Source: Sistotremastrum niveocremeum HHB9708 (taxonomy: Eukaryota > Basidiomycota > Agaricomycetes > Sistotremastrales > Sistotremastraceae). Taken from it: a stretch of 64,000 bases of DNA. Location: the NCBI GenBank assembly GCA_001630475.1, contig KV419395.1, positions 434,001 to 498,000 on the forward strand, read 5' to 3'. Of the stretch, positions 36,969 through 47,769 are shown one piece after another; within the stretch, counting starts at the first letter, position 1; every line of letters starts with the position of its first letter. A model generated the notes under the pieces. That model saw only the letters and a list, made by a program, of their open reading frames with translations. It was not told where the DNA came from and did not search any database. A program made the position numbers and the translations under genes.

Positions 36969-38665
36969 ATGTCGAACTTGCCATCCACTCACAAAGTCGT
37001 TCGTCTGCATCCGCCAGGACGCGACATTAGAGTAGAACACATCCCGAGTCCATCGTAACTGGATTTCAACTCTCTCGGATGGTTATTGATGTCTGACGTC
37101 CACCAGAATAGAGCACCCTGACGATGTTATCGTGAAGGCAAGTGTGGCATCATGCACAAGCATACGACATGGTACTAATATAGTATGGGCAGGTTAAACT
37201 AGCAGGTCTGATTATTTATTTGTGCCTCTTCGATCGCTGAACTGCATTGTAGGCCTGTGTGGCAGCGATTTGCATACATATCGTGGTCACGACATGCCTC
37301 CAGGTCCATTCGTGATGGGCCATGAATTCGTTGGAGAAGTTGTCGCTCTTGGATCCAGTTATGGCCTCAAGGAGACGGGCAACAGACGATCGGAACTATA
37401 TAGCACATTAAAAGTGGGAGACAAGGTCGTTTCGCCATTCACAACTTCTTGCGGAGAATGCCAGTGCGTCGTCTCACGAACTTTGTTTCATCGTCCAAGG
37501 TCTCACGGCAATGATGCTTCCTACTTTCCTCTAGCTTCTGTCGTATTGGTTTCACGTCACGCTGTGTACATTCTCTTCTATTCGGCCACACTCGTCTCCC
37601 TGGAGGACAAGCACAATACGTTCGCGTGCCTCATGGCGGCGGAACTCTATTCAAAATTCCTCCAGATCATACCACAGAAGAAGTCGATGCAGACCGATGG
37701 CTGCGGCTCGCTGACGAATCTCTGATATTATTGGCTGATATCCTTCCTACGGGATGCTTTGCCGCCCTGCAAGCTTTGCAACATGCAAATTTACTTCCTA
37801 TTTTGCGGTCTCGCCCTTATCCTTGGAGCTCGGGGCTCTTTTCTGATGACCCATCTACGGATCTTTTGGCTACGACACACTCAAGACTCCCTCTGGCTTA
37901 CGAAGATAATGTTCTGACCTTTGCAGTAGTTGGTTTAGGTCCGGTGGGATTGGTAAGGCACCGATCTTCTTCGATTGTTCGATGCATCCATTTCTGACTC
38001 GTCGTAGTGTGCCCTTGTTGCACTGATTCATTTACTGGAGCAGCGGAACGTCGAATATAGAATCGCAGCCATTGACCTCAACCGTGGACGGCAACTGAAA
38101 GCAGCCAAAATTATTGAAAAGATCGGACTCAAATCCGGCGTTGCCGAAGCTGGGTCCATCGAGGAAGGCACAGCTCTTGTCAAACAATGGACGTCTCACG
38201 TTGGTTGCAATGCCGTGCTGGAGGTCTGTCAGTATTATGTCAAACAATGTAACACGACTCATTTCTTTTGATAGGTGGTCGGCCATAACAGTGCAGTTCG
38301 CCTGGCATACGAGCTGATCCGACCGTTTGGTGTGATTTCCTCGGTCGGGGTGCATCAGAATGTCCAAGTGCCTTTAAACGTTCGTTCAGTCTGCATGCCG
38401 CTCAAAGACCGCATTAATAGTTCTTCAGGGAGAAGAGTTGTATGACAAGAACGTCTCGCTCGCATTCGGCCGGTGTCCCGTCCGGGCTATGTTCCCCATA
38501 GCTCTCGATGTTCTGCTCCACCGACAGGATGTTTTCGCAGGTGTGGGTCAGGACGTCAGTCTTGTTGAGCAGGTAGTGGGAATGGATGATGCAACCGCAC
38601 AGCAGGCATACGTTCAGTTTGACACTGGAGCCTCTGGGAAAATTCTTTTTGATCCATGGCTGTAG
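36969..38665 (+). CDS. Zinc-dependent alcohol dehydrogenase, MDR superfamily
   Basis: MSNLPSTHKVVRLHPPGRDI starts the GroES-like domain. LCGSDLHTYRGHD and GHEFVGEVVALG provide the catalytic zinc ligands (Cys, His, Glu). The structural zinc cysteines are in SCGECHFCRIGFTSRCVHS once a 70-nt intron is removed. The Rossmann turn is AVVGLGPVGL. The closing part reads VVGHNSAVRLAYELIRPFGV and ends GKILFDPWL. It resembles fungal glutathione-independent formaldehyde/sorbitol-dehydrogenase-type MDR enzymes; substrate unknown. An intron at 37138-37192 uses a GC donor (AAG|gcaagt) with a tactaat branch site. The N-terminal exon is joined by K-V-K-L-A-G-L-C-G. Confidence 0.87.
37138..37192 (+). other. 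GC-AG intron in the alcohol dehydrogenase gene
   Basis: The exon ends GTG AAG and the intron starts gcaagt, with a tactaat branch site and gggcag acceptor. Splicing joins IVK to VKLAG and keeps the frame. No GT donor nearby gives the conserved product. Confidence 0.75.
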
Positions 38666-38885
38666 AAATAGGTGGGACTTGATTTGAGGAACACCAACGG
38701 AGTAGCGGTATTGGTGCATGTGTGTGTAAGGCAAATAACTATTAGTGGAATGACTCTAGTAAGACGGAACGAAAACCGAAGGTCCGATAGTGTCCGACTC
38801 CGGAGACTTGAGCTCGCTCGGCAAAAGTTTTAGATCAATCTAATCCATCTCCCCACTTTGTTTCACTCATCCAGACTCACACATC

Positions 38886-40520
38886 ATGGGCGTTCTCGAC
38901 ATCGTACCTGTATGCTCTCATGGCATGAACACTGTCTCGCATACACTGAGTCAATGCTCTAGGCTGGCGTTCTGACCGGCGATAATGTTCGAAAGCTTTT
39001 CGAATATGCTAAAGAAAATAATGCAAGTCATCTGGCTACTTGATTGCCTGGTGCTGACCTCGTTGAAATAGTTCGCTATTCCTGTAAGTTTTCTATACAA
39101 CATGGCAAGGTTTCGAAAAACAAAGCAGTTGTGCTATGATAGGCTATAGTGAGTCGAACTTTCTACCAATCCCTTCGGATTCTGATCCGAGTCATAGAAT
39201 TGCACGTCTTCCTCCACTGTCAATGCAGTCCTCGAGGCAGCTCGGTAACGTCAACAACGAATAAACGACCTATCTATATTGAGCTCATCATTGCAGGGAC
39301 ATCAAGGCCCCCATTATCATCCAAGCTTCCCAAGGAGGTAGTGCGTACTTTGCAGGCAAGGGTTTGGCGAACGATAAGCAACAAGCCTCGATCATCGGTG
39401 CCGTTGCGGCCGCTCACCATGTCAGGACCGTCGCCAAGGCCTACGGAGTGTATGTCTCAATCGTCTACCAGTTGGACCTGAACTTACGCCCTGCAGGCCC
39501 GTTGTCTTGCACTCCGACCATTGCGCGCACAAACTCTTGCCATGGTTCGATGGCATGTTAGAAGCAGACGAAGCATACTTCAAGGAACACGGCGAGCCTT
39601 TGTTCTCTTCCCACATGTTGGATCTTTCGGAGGAGCCCAAAGAAGAGAATATTGCCACCTGCGCAAAGTATTTCGAGCGAATGGCAAAGATCGGACTTTG
39701 GCTTGAGATGGAGATCGGAATCACCGGTGGTGAAGAAGATGGTGTCGACAACACTGGAGTGGACAACAACAGCTTGTACACTCAACCTGAGGATATCTGG
39801 GACGTCTACAGTGCCCTCAGCAAGATCAGCCCCAATTTCAGCATTGCGGCTGCATTCGGAAACGTGCATGGCGTTTACAAACCCGGAAACGTCCGTCTTC
39901 GTCCCGACCTCTTGGGAAAGCACCAAGCACATGTTTCTCAACAACTGGGCGGTAAAGCCTCGAAGCCCTGGTACGCTTCTCAGTGATCACGTTCGTCCGC
40001 ATGATAGAACTCCCCATAGCTTCCTCGTCTTCCATGGTGGTTCCGGATCCACGAAAGAGGAAATCAAGACTGCCGTTGAGAATGGAGTGGTCAAGATGAA
40101 CGTTGACACCGGTGGGACGAAGTCGATAGTCTCTCGAAGTTCTTGCTCACAGTTTGTAGATACTCAATTTGCCTATTTGGCTGGAATCAGGGTAAGTCGC
40201 CCACGCATTACATGTTATCCTTCCGCCTCACGATCACCCCTAGGACTTCGTTGAAAAGAAGAAGGGATACCTCCAAACACAAGTCGGCAACCCCGAGGGT
40301 GCCGACAAGCCCAACAAGAAGGTAACTTATTTTGTTATCTGTGTTTCGACGTATCTCATATAAATTCCTAGTACTATGACCCCCGTGTTTGGGTCCGTGA
40401 GGGTGAGAAGACTTTGACTGAACGTGTCAAGGAGGCTTGCCGCGATCTCGGTAACGTTGGTATGTGATTTGCTCTTTTTCTTCCGACATACATTTACGCG
40501 CTCTCGCAGATCGTTTGTAA
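38886..40520 (+). CDS. FBA1: Class II fructose-bisphosphate aldolase
   Basis: From ATG 38886 the exons 24, 60, 12, 6 and 47 nt long read MGVLDIVP, AGVLTGDNVRKLFEYAKENN, FAIP, AI, NCTSSSTVNAVLEAAR. Then follow DIKAPIIIQASQGGSAYFAG, VPVVLHSDHCAHKLLPWFDG (zinc/catalytic region SDHC), LWLEMEIGITGGEEDG, AAFGNVHGVYKPGNVRL, FLVFHGGSGSTKEEIKTAVE, NGVVKMNVDTDTQFAYLAGI and the end LTERVKEACRDLGNVDRL. These match the Fba1-type zinc aldolase of fungi, which splits fructose-1,6-bisphosphate in glycolysis. The intron after ...KENN (39023-39071) is GC-AG. The early cluster of tiny exons is near the start, as is common in highly expressed fungal genes. Confidence 0.95.
39023..39071 (+). other. GC-AG intron in FBA1
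   Basis: The exon ends GAA AAT AAT and the intron starts gcaagt. The acceptor gaaatag precedes TTC GCT ATT CCT (FAIP), the residues expected in the family. Confidence 0.75.
39072..39148 (+). other. Consecutive 12-nt and 6-nt micro-exons of FBA1
   Basis: 39072-39083 encodes FAIP and 39143-39148 encodes AI. The flanking introns (39084-39142 and 39149-39197) both have GT-AG ends. Together they complete the conserved FAIPAINxTSSS motif of the aldolase. Confidence 0.8.
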
Positions 40521-40758
40521 ACATCGAAGAGGAGGTTTTAGAAGGACGTGCAAGTTTCGAAATGAAGATAACGAATATGTAACTCATACTAGCGTAACGT
40601 GTCTCGGGTCCCATAAATGCAATGGAACGAAAAGGAACATCACTTGGCGAGGACTTAGCATACTGTGCTCTGGATCTTGGAACCGGAATATTGCTCGTTG
40701 ATCAGGCCTCGATCAGGCCTGACAACAGCTCTGGCAACCTAAAAGTGGTAGCTCGCAC

Positions 40759-42839
40759 TCACGCTAGAATGCCTTTCCGATCCTCGGGACGCTTGAACGA
40801 GGTTGTCAGCTGCTGAGGACACTGCAATCGAGAGAAACTTTACCATTCTAACGCCGTGGCTCAGCGCAAGATATAGAACAAATAGCCTCTGACACTCTTC
40901 ATCGCCTTGGAATGGATATTTTGCGCCAAGACGATAAGCAGCGGCGAATCCGGAGGTCACAGCAAGTTCATGCATATTGAGGACGCTCCAAGCTCCAGCG
41001 AAGCTACAGGCCCTAAACCTTAGAGCGATTGCGAGCAGCATAAATTTACATACTGTGTATGGTTTTTCCCATTGATGAACATCATCCACGGCACAACTTT
41101 GGCGTAATGTTGCCAGCGGTGACTTTGTTGCTTCCACCACTTCTCATAGATTCGATGTTCAGGCTTGATCTCATCCCATGTCCAGAGGTCTTGAGAGCCG
41201 TCTCGATCAAGGAAGATAGTTTGGAACACATGGCGATCCAGAGGCGGTTCTGCTGTACCGTCGGGTGCTGCGCCCTTGCGTGCCTCTTCTCCCGCTTTCG
41301 CAAGTGAGGGATCCTGAGCTGAATTTGATGCACCTTTAGAAGAGTCGACGGGTCCCGCTGGTTTCTCTCCACGAAATTGTGGTTGATAGTGCGTCAAGTC
41401 TATCGACATTGGACTTTCTCATCATACACGAGCAACGATGGACATACCAAAACTCATTTCGATCCTGCTTTTATCCTGAGGGTATTGCAAAGTGTAGTAA
41501 AGTGGTCGGAAGTTCTTTTGAGCAAAATCTGCTGAGTCTGGGTCTTGTTGAGAATCTGCGTGGAGGGAGGGCTTGTACTCCGTTTCATAATGCTATTACC
41601 TTTGAGGTGGTATTCCAGGACATCAATTCCGAAAATACCTTCTGCATATAGCCTAGATCATTATGTGTAATTGTCACATCGTATCTTAGAGAAGTGTCAG
41701 AAACTCGGCGAACACAAAGGATAAATCCACTAACAAATATTTGACACTTCCCAAAACTTTCTTTTCCTTCCACGTAGCAGTTTTTCCCAGAAGCTTCAAT
41801 GCGCTGTCGGCATCTATAACCATGATTCACATGCGATGAAAAATCACACGAGAAAAAACATCCTTACCGCAAGCTAGGATTATCTCATCAAAGCTTTCTT
41901 GGTGAAGCTCGCCATTTGGGTCTTTGTATTCAACTATAACTCCACCTTTATTTGCCGCTTTTCTTTGAACGACGCCATGGACTTCATGGCCCAGCTTGAA
42001 GGTTACATTCCCCGCTTCGGTTATCCGCGTTTTCCATGTCTGGTATACGTCATGCAGTTTCGGGAAGCCAAGCATTGTTGGGATGCTCGCTAGCAGCGAT
42101 TTGTCGTTAAATTCGAAGAGGCGCATAGAAGGGTCCATGAAAACACGCTCCAATATCGTCGAAGCAATATAAGGAGTTTGATTCCCGGTACCTTGGTATG
42201 TTTCAGCTGGGCCCCGGCCCCCGGGAGAGGATACATGAACATACCAAAAAACAGGGCAACGAGCGGATAGACCATTTTATCGCCAAAGTCGCGAGAGAAT
42301 CGAAACAACCGAAGCATGATTCGGACAGGAATAAAAGTGAACATTATTTCGAAAGCTTTGATGATGCGCAAGACCCTGCCAAACTTCTTGATGTCGTCTT
42401 GAAATTGTTGTGTTAGGCTTGAGGGAAAGACATTCGACCAGAAGTCCTCTCCCTTCCCAAAGCTAATTCTGAGGGGCGCATATATAGAGTCTATGTCAAG
42501 GCGAACGAAAAGAATACGCACTGCATGCCGACCTCCGTGGCTGCAAATCCCAGTTCTTTGAACATCCTGATAGTGTTTGCGAACGCGGGGGAGCATCCTT
42601 GAACACCCTAGAACACAATGAGCACAGAACATAGAGGACTTTAAAAAACTTACATCGTTTATGTAGGAAGCGCCGTATTTTGCAGCATCAATGTCTATCG
42701 ACGTAGCCATGCCTCCAGCGACAGCTTCCTTGTCAAAGACTGTAACTTCGAACTCATCTGGATGGCGAGACAGTGCGTATGCTGCTGATGAGCCTGACGC
42801 GCCAGCGCCGACGATGCAGACTCTCTTGCGTGCGTGCAT
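40759..42839 (-). CDS. FAD/NAD(P)-binding oxidoreductase, amine-oxidase-like
   Basis: The protein starts MHARKRVCIVGAGASGSSAA with the Rossmann GxGxxG dinucleotide loop, then FDKEAVAGGMATSIDIDAAK. A middle reads LFEFNDKSLLASIPTMLGFP, GGVIVEYKDPNGELHQESFD and EIILACGADSALKLL (second FAD contact). The C-terminus has VPWMMFINGKNHTQY, AGAWSVLNMHELAVTSGFAA and AYRLGAKYPFQGDEECQRLF, then RPEDRKGILA. This is the widespread fungal FAD-dependent oxidoreductase family related to flavin monoamine oxidases; I cannot name a substrate. Several introns are inferred. Its start is 319 bp from the divergent amylase start. The insert DSSKGASNSAQDPSLAKAGE is low complexity and unlike the fold. Confidence 0.78.
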
Positions 42840-43158
42840 GCCAACAGAGTAGAGAGCAACCTCTTGAATGCCTGTCCAACTGTCCAACACACTCAGCCAT
42901 CGCAATCGAAGTGAAGACAGATCGGATGACGTCACGTGTAGGGGACTGTAACATGTCACGCATCACAGAAAGTCACGCCTTGGCGGCCGCGTACGTAAGC
43001 CGCTCTGGGCCGCAGGCACGACGGAAGGAGACCGAGCCAATGAGGGTTCCTCGCGGCAGGGCAGATGCCGTCCAACAGGTTTCGCTGTAGTTTTCGAGGT
43101 GATATGGCCTTGACACCGCTTTCTCGCTCTTCTGAGCACCTCTTGTCTTCCGACTCCC
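42840..43158. promoter_or_regulatory. Divergent promoter region
   Basis: A 319 bp stretch separates the start codons of the oxidoreductase (-) and amylase (+). ORFs on the minus strand here overlap but show no known text. No strong TATA box was seen. Confidence 0.4.
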
Positions 43159-45192
43159 ATGCATCTCTTTTGTACACCTTCAATTCTTAAATGCCTAGCA
43201 TTCTTGTCGCTCTTTAACGTTGCCTTGGCCGCCAGTGCCACAGACTGGCTTTCGCGTTCTATATATCAGGTGCGATAGGAAAAAGGGCTGGAAGCATACA
43301 GCGGCTGCTTATTTTTACACCTCGCAGGTTTTGACCGACCGTTTCGCGCTCACCGATGATGCTGGCACTCCTTGTGACACAGCTCCTCAATTGTACTGCA
43401 ATGGCACTTTCAAAGGCATCGTAAACCACCTGGAATACATCCAGGCCATGGGCTTCGATGCCATTTGGATCTCGCCTGTTGTCACCAACTTGGAGGGTAA
43501 CAGCGCTGGCGAAGGTGATGCCTACCACGGATATTGGACTCAGGACATCACCACCATCAATAAGCACTTTGGCACCTCCGACGACCTCAAAGCACTAAGC
43601 AAGGCCCTTCATTCGAGAGGAATGTACCTTATGCTCGACGTCGTCATCAACCACTTTGCAAGCTTCGGTCTTCCCAATGACACCACTATCTCCGCCTATG
43701 GCACATTCAACGCTCCAGACCTCTTTCATCCGCAATGCTTCATTTCAGACTACAACAACCAGACCAACGTTGAGCAGTGCTGGCTCGGCGACACCACAGT
43801 CGCTTTGGCAGATCTCAATACAGAGTCTCAAACGGTCATCGACGGCTGGAACAAGTGGATCACCGGCATGGTTTCTGAATACTCCCTCGACGGACTTCGG
43901 ATTGACACCTTGAAGCACGTCCGGAAGCCGTTCTGGCCCGCGTTTCAGCAGGCTGCCGGTGTATATGCCGTCGGAGAAGTGCTGATTAATGACACTTCTT
44001 ATGCAAGCGATTATTCCAGTAAGTTGAATCTCTATCCTATTTCCTGTACGTTACGCCTGACTTCCTTCAGATTTTATCGATGGAGTTCTGGACTATCCGG
44101 GTTACTACGCCTTGACACAGGCCTTGTAAGTTACTTATACCACAAAGTCTGCCGGCAGATTGAATGATTCCTGTTCAGTTCCAGCACATCTGGCAACATG
44201 TCTCTTCTCCTGGAAACGTCACACCAAACACAATCTCTATACAAGGTATGCAGATTTACCCCGCATATACACCTTACTTATACAGCCAAAGAACGGAGCC
44301 TTCTCCACGGCAGCGTTCCTCGAGAACCACGATCAACCTCGTTTCCAGAGCACAGTGCATGATCAGTCGGTATGATATGCCCATACTTTGAGTGAATCGA
44401 CAAATTTTGATTCTGGCACCTCGTTAGCTGGTCAAGAACGCGATGACTTGGTCTTTCGTGACTGATGCTATTCCAATTCTTTATCAAGGTTGGTTTCGAT
44501 TAGCTACTACGACGATCTGTCGTACTTATTATTCGTAAAGGTCAGGAGCAAGGATATGGCGGTGGAAATGTACCCGCCAACCGTGAGGCGTACGTTGGCT
44601 TCATTCTTTGGTCGCATGTTCCTCATTGTCCCGCTGGCTAGATTGTGGCTTTCCGCTTATGTCACTAGCAACACCCTTCACGGCCATGTCACAAGTCTGA
44701 ACTCTGCAAGAAAGGCAGCCATTGCGGCCAATTCCAGCTACACTAGTGTCCCGATGGTCGTTTCATCGCCTTCTGAGTCTACGATCCTAGTCTCTAAACT
44801 CCCTATGCTCGCTTTCATGTCGAACGTTGGAGCCTTTGGGTCGTATAATGCCGTCGGAGGAGGGTATCAGCCGAACGAAGCTCTGGTCGAAACCCTGAGT
44901 TGTAAAACCCTTAACGCGGATGGTAATGGTAACATCAACTTCGCCTCCACCGATGGTTTACCCATGGTATGTGAATTTCTTTGAGCGGAAATTTGTCAAG
45001 ATGTTTACGTTGGGCCTGAAGGTGTTTTTGCCGCAAGCTCTCCTCAAGAACACTTCACTTTGTGGAAACAACGGCACCACGACTTCAAGCGGACAAGGTT
45101 CTAAGAGCAATGCCCTTTCGTTGCGTCCTTCATTGTTCGCGGTAACATTGGGGTGTCTTGGTGTTGTAGCAGGATTATTTGCTTCTCTTTAG
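43159..45192 (+). CDS. GPI-anchored alpha-amylase-like enzyme, GH13
   Basis: The ATG at 43159 starts MHLFCTPSILKCLAFLSLFN, then VALAASATDWLSRSIYQ, a signal peptide. GH13 regions follow in order: DVVINHFASFG (I), GLRIDTLKHV with the nucleophile Asp (II), GVYAVGEVL with the acid/base Glu (III) and FLENHDQPRF with the transition-state Asp (IV). Later REALWLSAYVTSNTL matches Taka-type amylases. There is no starch-binding domain. The C-terminus has NNGTTTSSGQGSKSNALS followed by a hydrophobic tail (LFAVTLGCLGVVAGLFASL), the shape of a GPI-attachment signal. Ascomycete GPI-anchored amylases of this type act in cell-wall alpha-glucan synthesis rather than starch use; that role here is inference. Several introns are read. 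Confidence 0.87.
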
Positions 45193-45571
45193 ACTTTATT
45201 AGACTGGACTATCCGCGCTCCTCGGACATAGTATATAATCGTTAATTCATTCGATATGCATCATGTGCTAGTGAGAACGCCATGGGTAGAGCGAAGCTAT
45301 ATCGAGTTCGACCGTGTACTTCCTTCGGCGTCATCCATACGCACTATCGTTCGCGCACTCTGCGTTCGCCGCGGAGCGCATATGACTGAAACACTGCACG
45401 TCATCCTATCTCCCTATTCAACGAGTCTCACTTGTCTTTGAGGGGGATCCGGCCGTAATTGGTTGCGCGTCTTTACCAGATCTGTTAGGAGACGCTAGTG
45501 AATCTGGATCGAGCTAAGCGCATATAAGACGCGACTCCTAGCCGTTGGCGTCCGAGGCCTTTGAAGAGAAC
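45193..45571. other. Tandem intergenic region with CYP promoter
   Basis: The 379 bp between the amylase stop and the P450 start contain no recognisable gene. A TATA-like site lies near its end. Confidence 0.5.
45523..45528 (+). promoter_or_regulatory. TATA-like box of the P450 gene
   Basis: The sequence catataagac lies about 49 bp before ATG 45572. Confidence 0.5.
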
Positions 45572-47527
45572 ATGGCCATCGTAGACCTTTTTCTGTCTCA
45601 TCCAGGCTATATTGCCGCTTCAATCCCAGTTCTGGTTTTACTGGTACACATTGTGCCATGGCTCGTGGACTCCCATTCCATACGTGACATCAAAGGACCT
45701 TGGCTCGCCAAATTCAGTGACTTTTGGTTAGGATACTGGGCGGCTCAAGGGAAGAGAAGTGAACATGTTCACGAAATGCATAAGAAATACGGTATGTGAA
45801 TGTCTCCAGCTCGTGCTTTCACACTGCTCACTTTTCAGCAGGCACCTTCGTACGACTCGCGCCTAACCATGTCTCAATTGCTGATTCGGAAGCATTGCAA
45901 ACCGTGTACGCTCATGGTAACGGCACCCTTAAATCAAATTTCTATGATGCGTATGTAGCTGTCTTCGCATCCCGACTTTTTTATTCATAAGTATCGCCGT
46001 AGATTCGTATCGCTACGTAGGGGACTATTCAATACCCGTTCTCGCCCCGAGCACACCCGAAAGCGCAAGATCGTTTCTCATATCTTCTCCCAGAAGAATG
46101 TCCTGGAATTCGAAGTCAACGTGAAGCAAGCGCTTCTGAATCTGACTAAACAGTGGGATCGACTCTGTGAAGGAGGAGTGAAAGGCATTTCGGGCGATGA
46201 GGGTGAAGGAGGATGGAAGGGGCACGACGGGAGAGTCTGGTTTGACTGTCTACCTTGTGCGCTTCCTCATCTCCAGTGCTTTCCTTCGCTGACAGATTCG
46301 TAGGGTTCAATTACCTGGCGTTCGATATCATCGGCGATCTTGCATTCGGCGCACCCTTTGGAATGCTGGATGCATGTGCTGATTCTGCCCCAGTAGCAAT
46401 CAACAATGAGGCAATGATGGCTCAGTATGGGTCGACAAAACCAGACGCTGAAGCAAAGGAACCAGAAGTGATGCATGTGCCTGCAATTCAGATTCTCAAC
46501 TCTCGAGGAGAATTTTCTGCTTCTATGGGTGTCTTACCTCCGTGGATTCGGCCTTTGGTAAAGAAGATACCTTGGTATGCTAAAGGGAACCAAGCTGTCA
46601 AGAACCTTGCGGGAATCGCTGTTGCTGCCGTTGCAAAGCGCTTGGCAGCGGATGCGCAGGGCGAAAAGAGCGAGCGGGTTGACTTACTGAGACGGCTACA
46701 AGAATCTCGTGATGATGAAGGCAAACGCATGGGAAAAGAAGAACTCACCGCAGAGGCGCTCACTCAGCTCATCGCTGGTAGCGACACCACTTCCAAGTTC
46801 GTTCCTGTCATTCGTCAATGAGGGGTTTGTCTGATCAGGAGCTTTGCAGTTCTTCTTGTGCAATCACTTATCATCTCGCTCATAACCCAGCTGTTCAACA
46901 CAAACTGCAGAAGGAACTTGATGATGCTCTGGGTCTCGATGATTCTCCCGTTCTTTCTTACGAGCAAATCAAGTCTTTGCCTTATCTCGACGCTGTAATC
47001 AATGAGGGCCTCCGAGTGCACTCAACATCAGCAATGGGTCTACCACGTCTGGTCCCCGAGGGAGGAATTACAGTCCTCGATAGATTCTTCCCAGAAGGAA
47101 CTGTCCTCAGTGTACCGAGCTATACCATTCATCGAGAAAAGAGAACATGGGGAGAGGATTGCGATGAATTCAGGCCAGAGCGCTGGTTCGAACGGGACCA
47201 AACAGACATCCAGAGATGCTTCAATCCATTCAGCTATGGACCAAGGTGAGCCACAGTCTACGGGTTCATTGTTCTCGATTTCACTCTTGCCAGGGCTTGT
47301 GTTGGCAAAAATCTCGCGACGATGGAGTTGTTTATGATCATGGCTACTGTGATGCGACGATATGAATTCGTTTTGGAGAACTTTGATGCTCCGGTTTGTC
47401 TTCTTACTTAATCCTGTACGATCCATCTCTGACTTGTTTTCTACAGTTTGAAACCAGAGAAGGCTTCCTCAGAAAACCTCTTGGCTGTCGAGTTGGTGTG
47501 CGGCGTAGGAATTTGGATCCTTTGTAA
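45572..47527 (+). CDS. Cytochrome P450, CYP53-like (benzoate 4-hydroxylase type)
   Basis: MAIVDLFLSHPGYIAASIPV and VLVLLVHIVPWLV form the N-terminal membrane anchor. IKGPWLAKFSDFWLGYWAAQ, KYGTFVRLAPNHVSIADSEA, SNFYDAFVSLRRGLFNTRSR, EHTRKRKIVSHIFSQKNVLE and FNYLAFDIIGDLAFGAPFGM are near-textbook CYP53 text. The I-helix reads LIAGSDTTSN, the ExxR site INEGLRVHS, and the heme loop FNPFSYGPRACVG with the cysteine ligand. CYP53 enzymes hydroxylate benzoate at the para position in aromatic detoxification. It ends REGFLRKPLGCRVGVRRRNL. The exon start at ATG 45572 is used because the upstream in-frame triplet at 45545 is TTG. A TATA-like site sits about 49 bp upstream. Confidence 0.9.
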
Positions 47528-47705
47528 CTGCAAGGGGGTTGCGTACATGGTCTCGGTAGTGGTGTAATATATTAATTGATATCATTTTGGTTAGCGACGT
47601 GGATTATCGCATTTGCCGGAAGTGTGGAGAAAAGCTGAAGCCTTTGGGTTTGTTGTGTGATGTATGCGTATGACCTCATTGAGTGACGCGGGCTCATTCG
47701 CTGTG

Positions 47706-47711
47706 TATAAA
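47706..47711 (+). promoter_or_regulatory. TATA-like box of the OM14-like gene
   Basis: The sequence gtgtataaagcg lies about 60 bp before ATG 47770. Confidence 0.45.
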
Positions 47712-47769
47712 GCGAGGCCACCCATTTGCAACATGAGTAGCCCCTGTCCTTTCTTCGTCCCTCCCTATA

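Noticed and set aside
43190-43230. ATG at 43190 (MPSILVAL) as the amylase start
   Set aside because: That frame meets a stop after eight codons. ATG 43159 gives a continuous signal peptide leading into the conserved enzyme.
45545-45571. Upstream extension of the P450 (MASEAFEEN)
   Set aside because: The first triplet is TTG; the true ATG at 45572 directly opens the membrane anchor.
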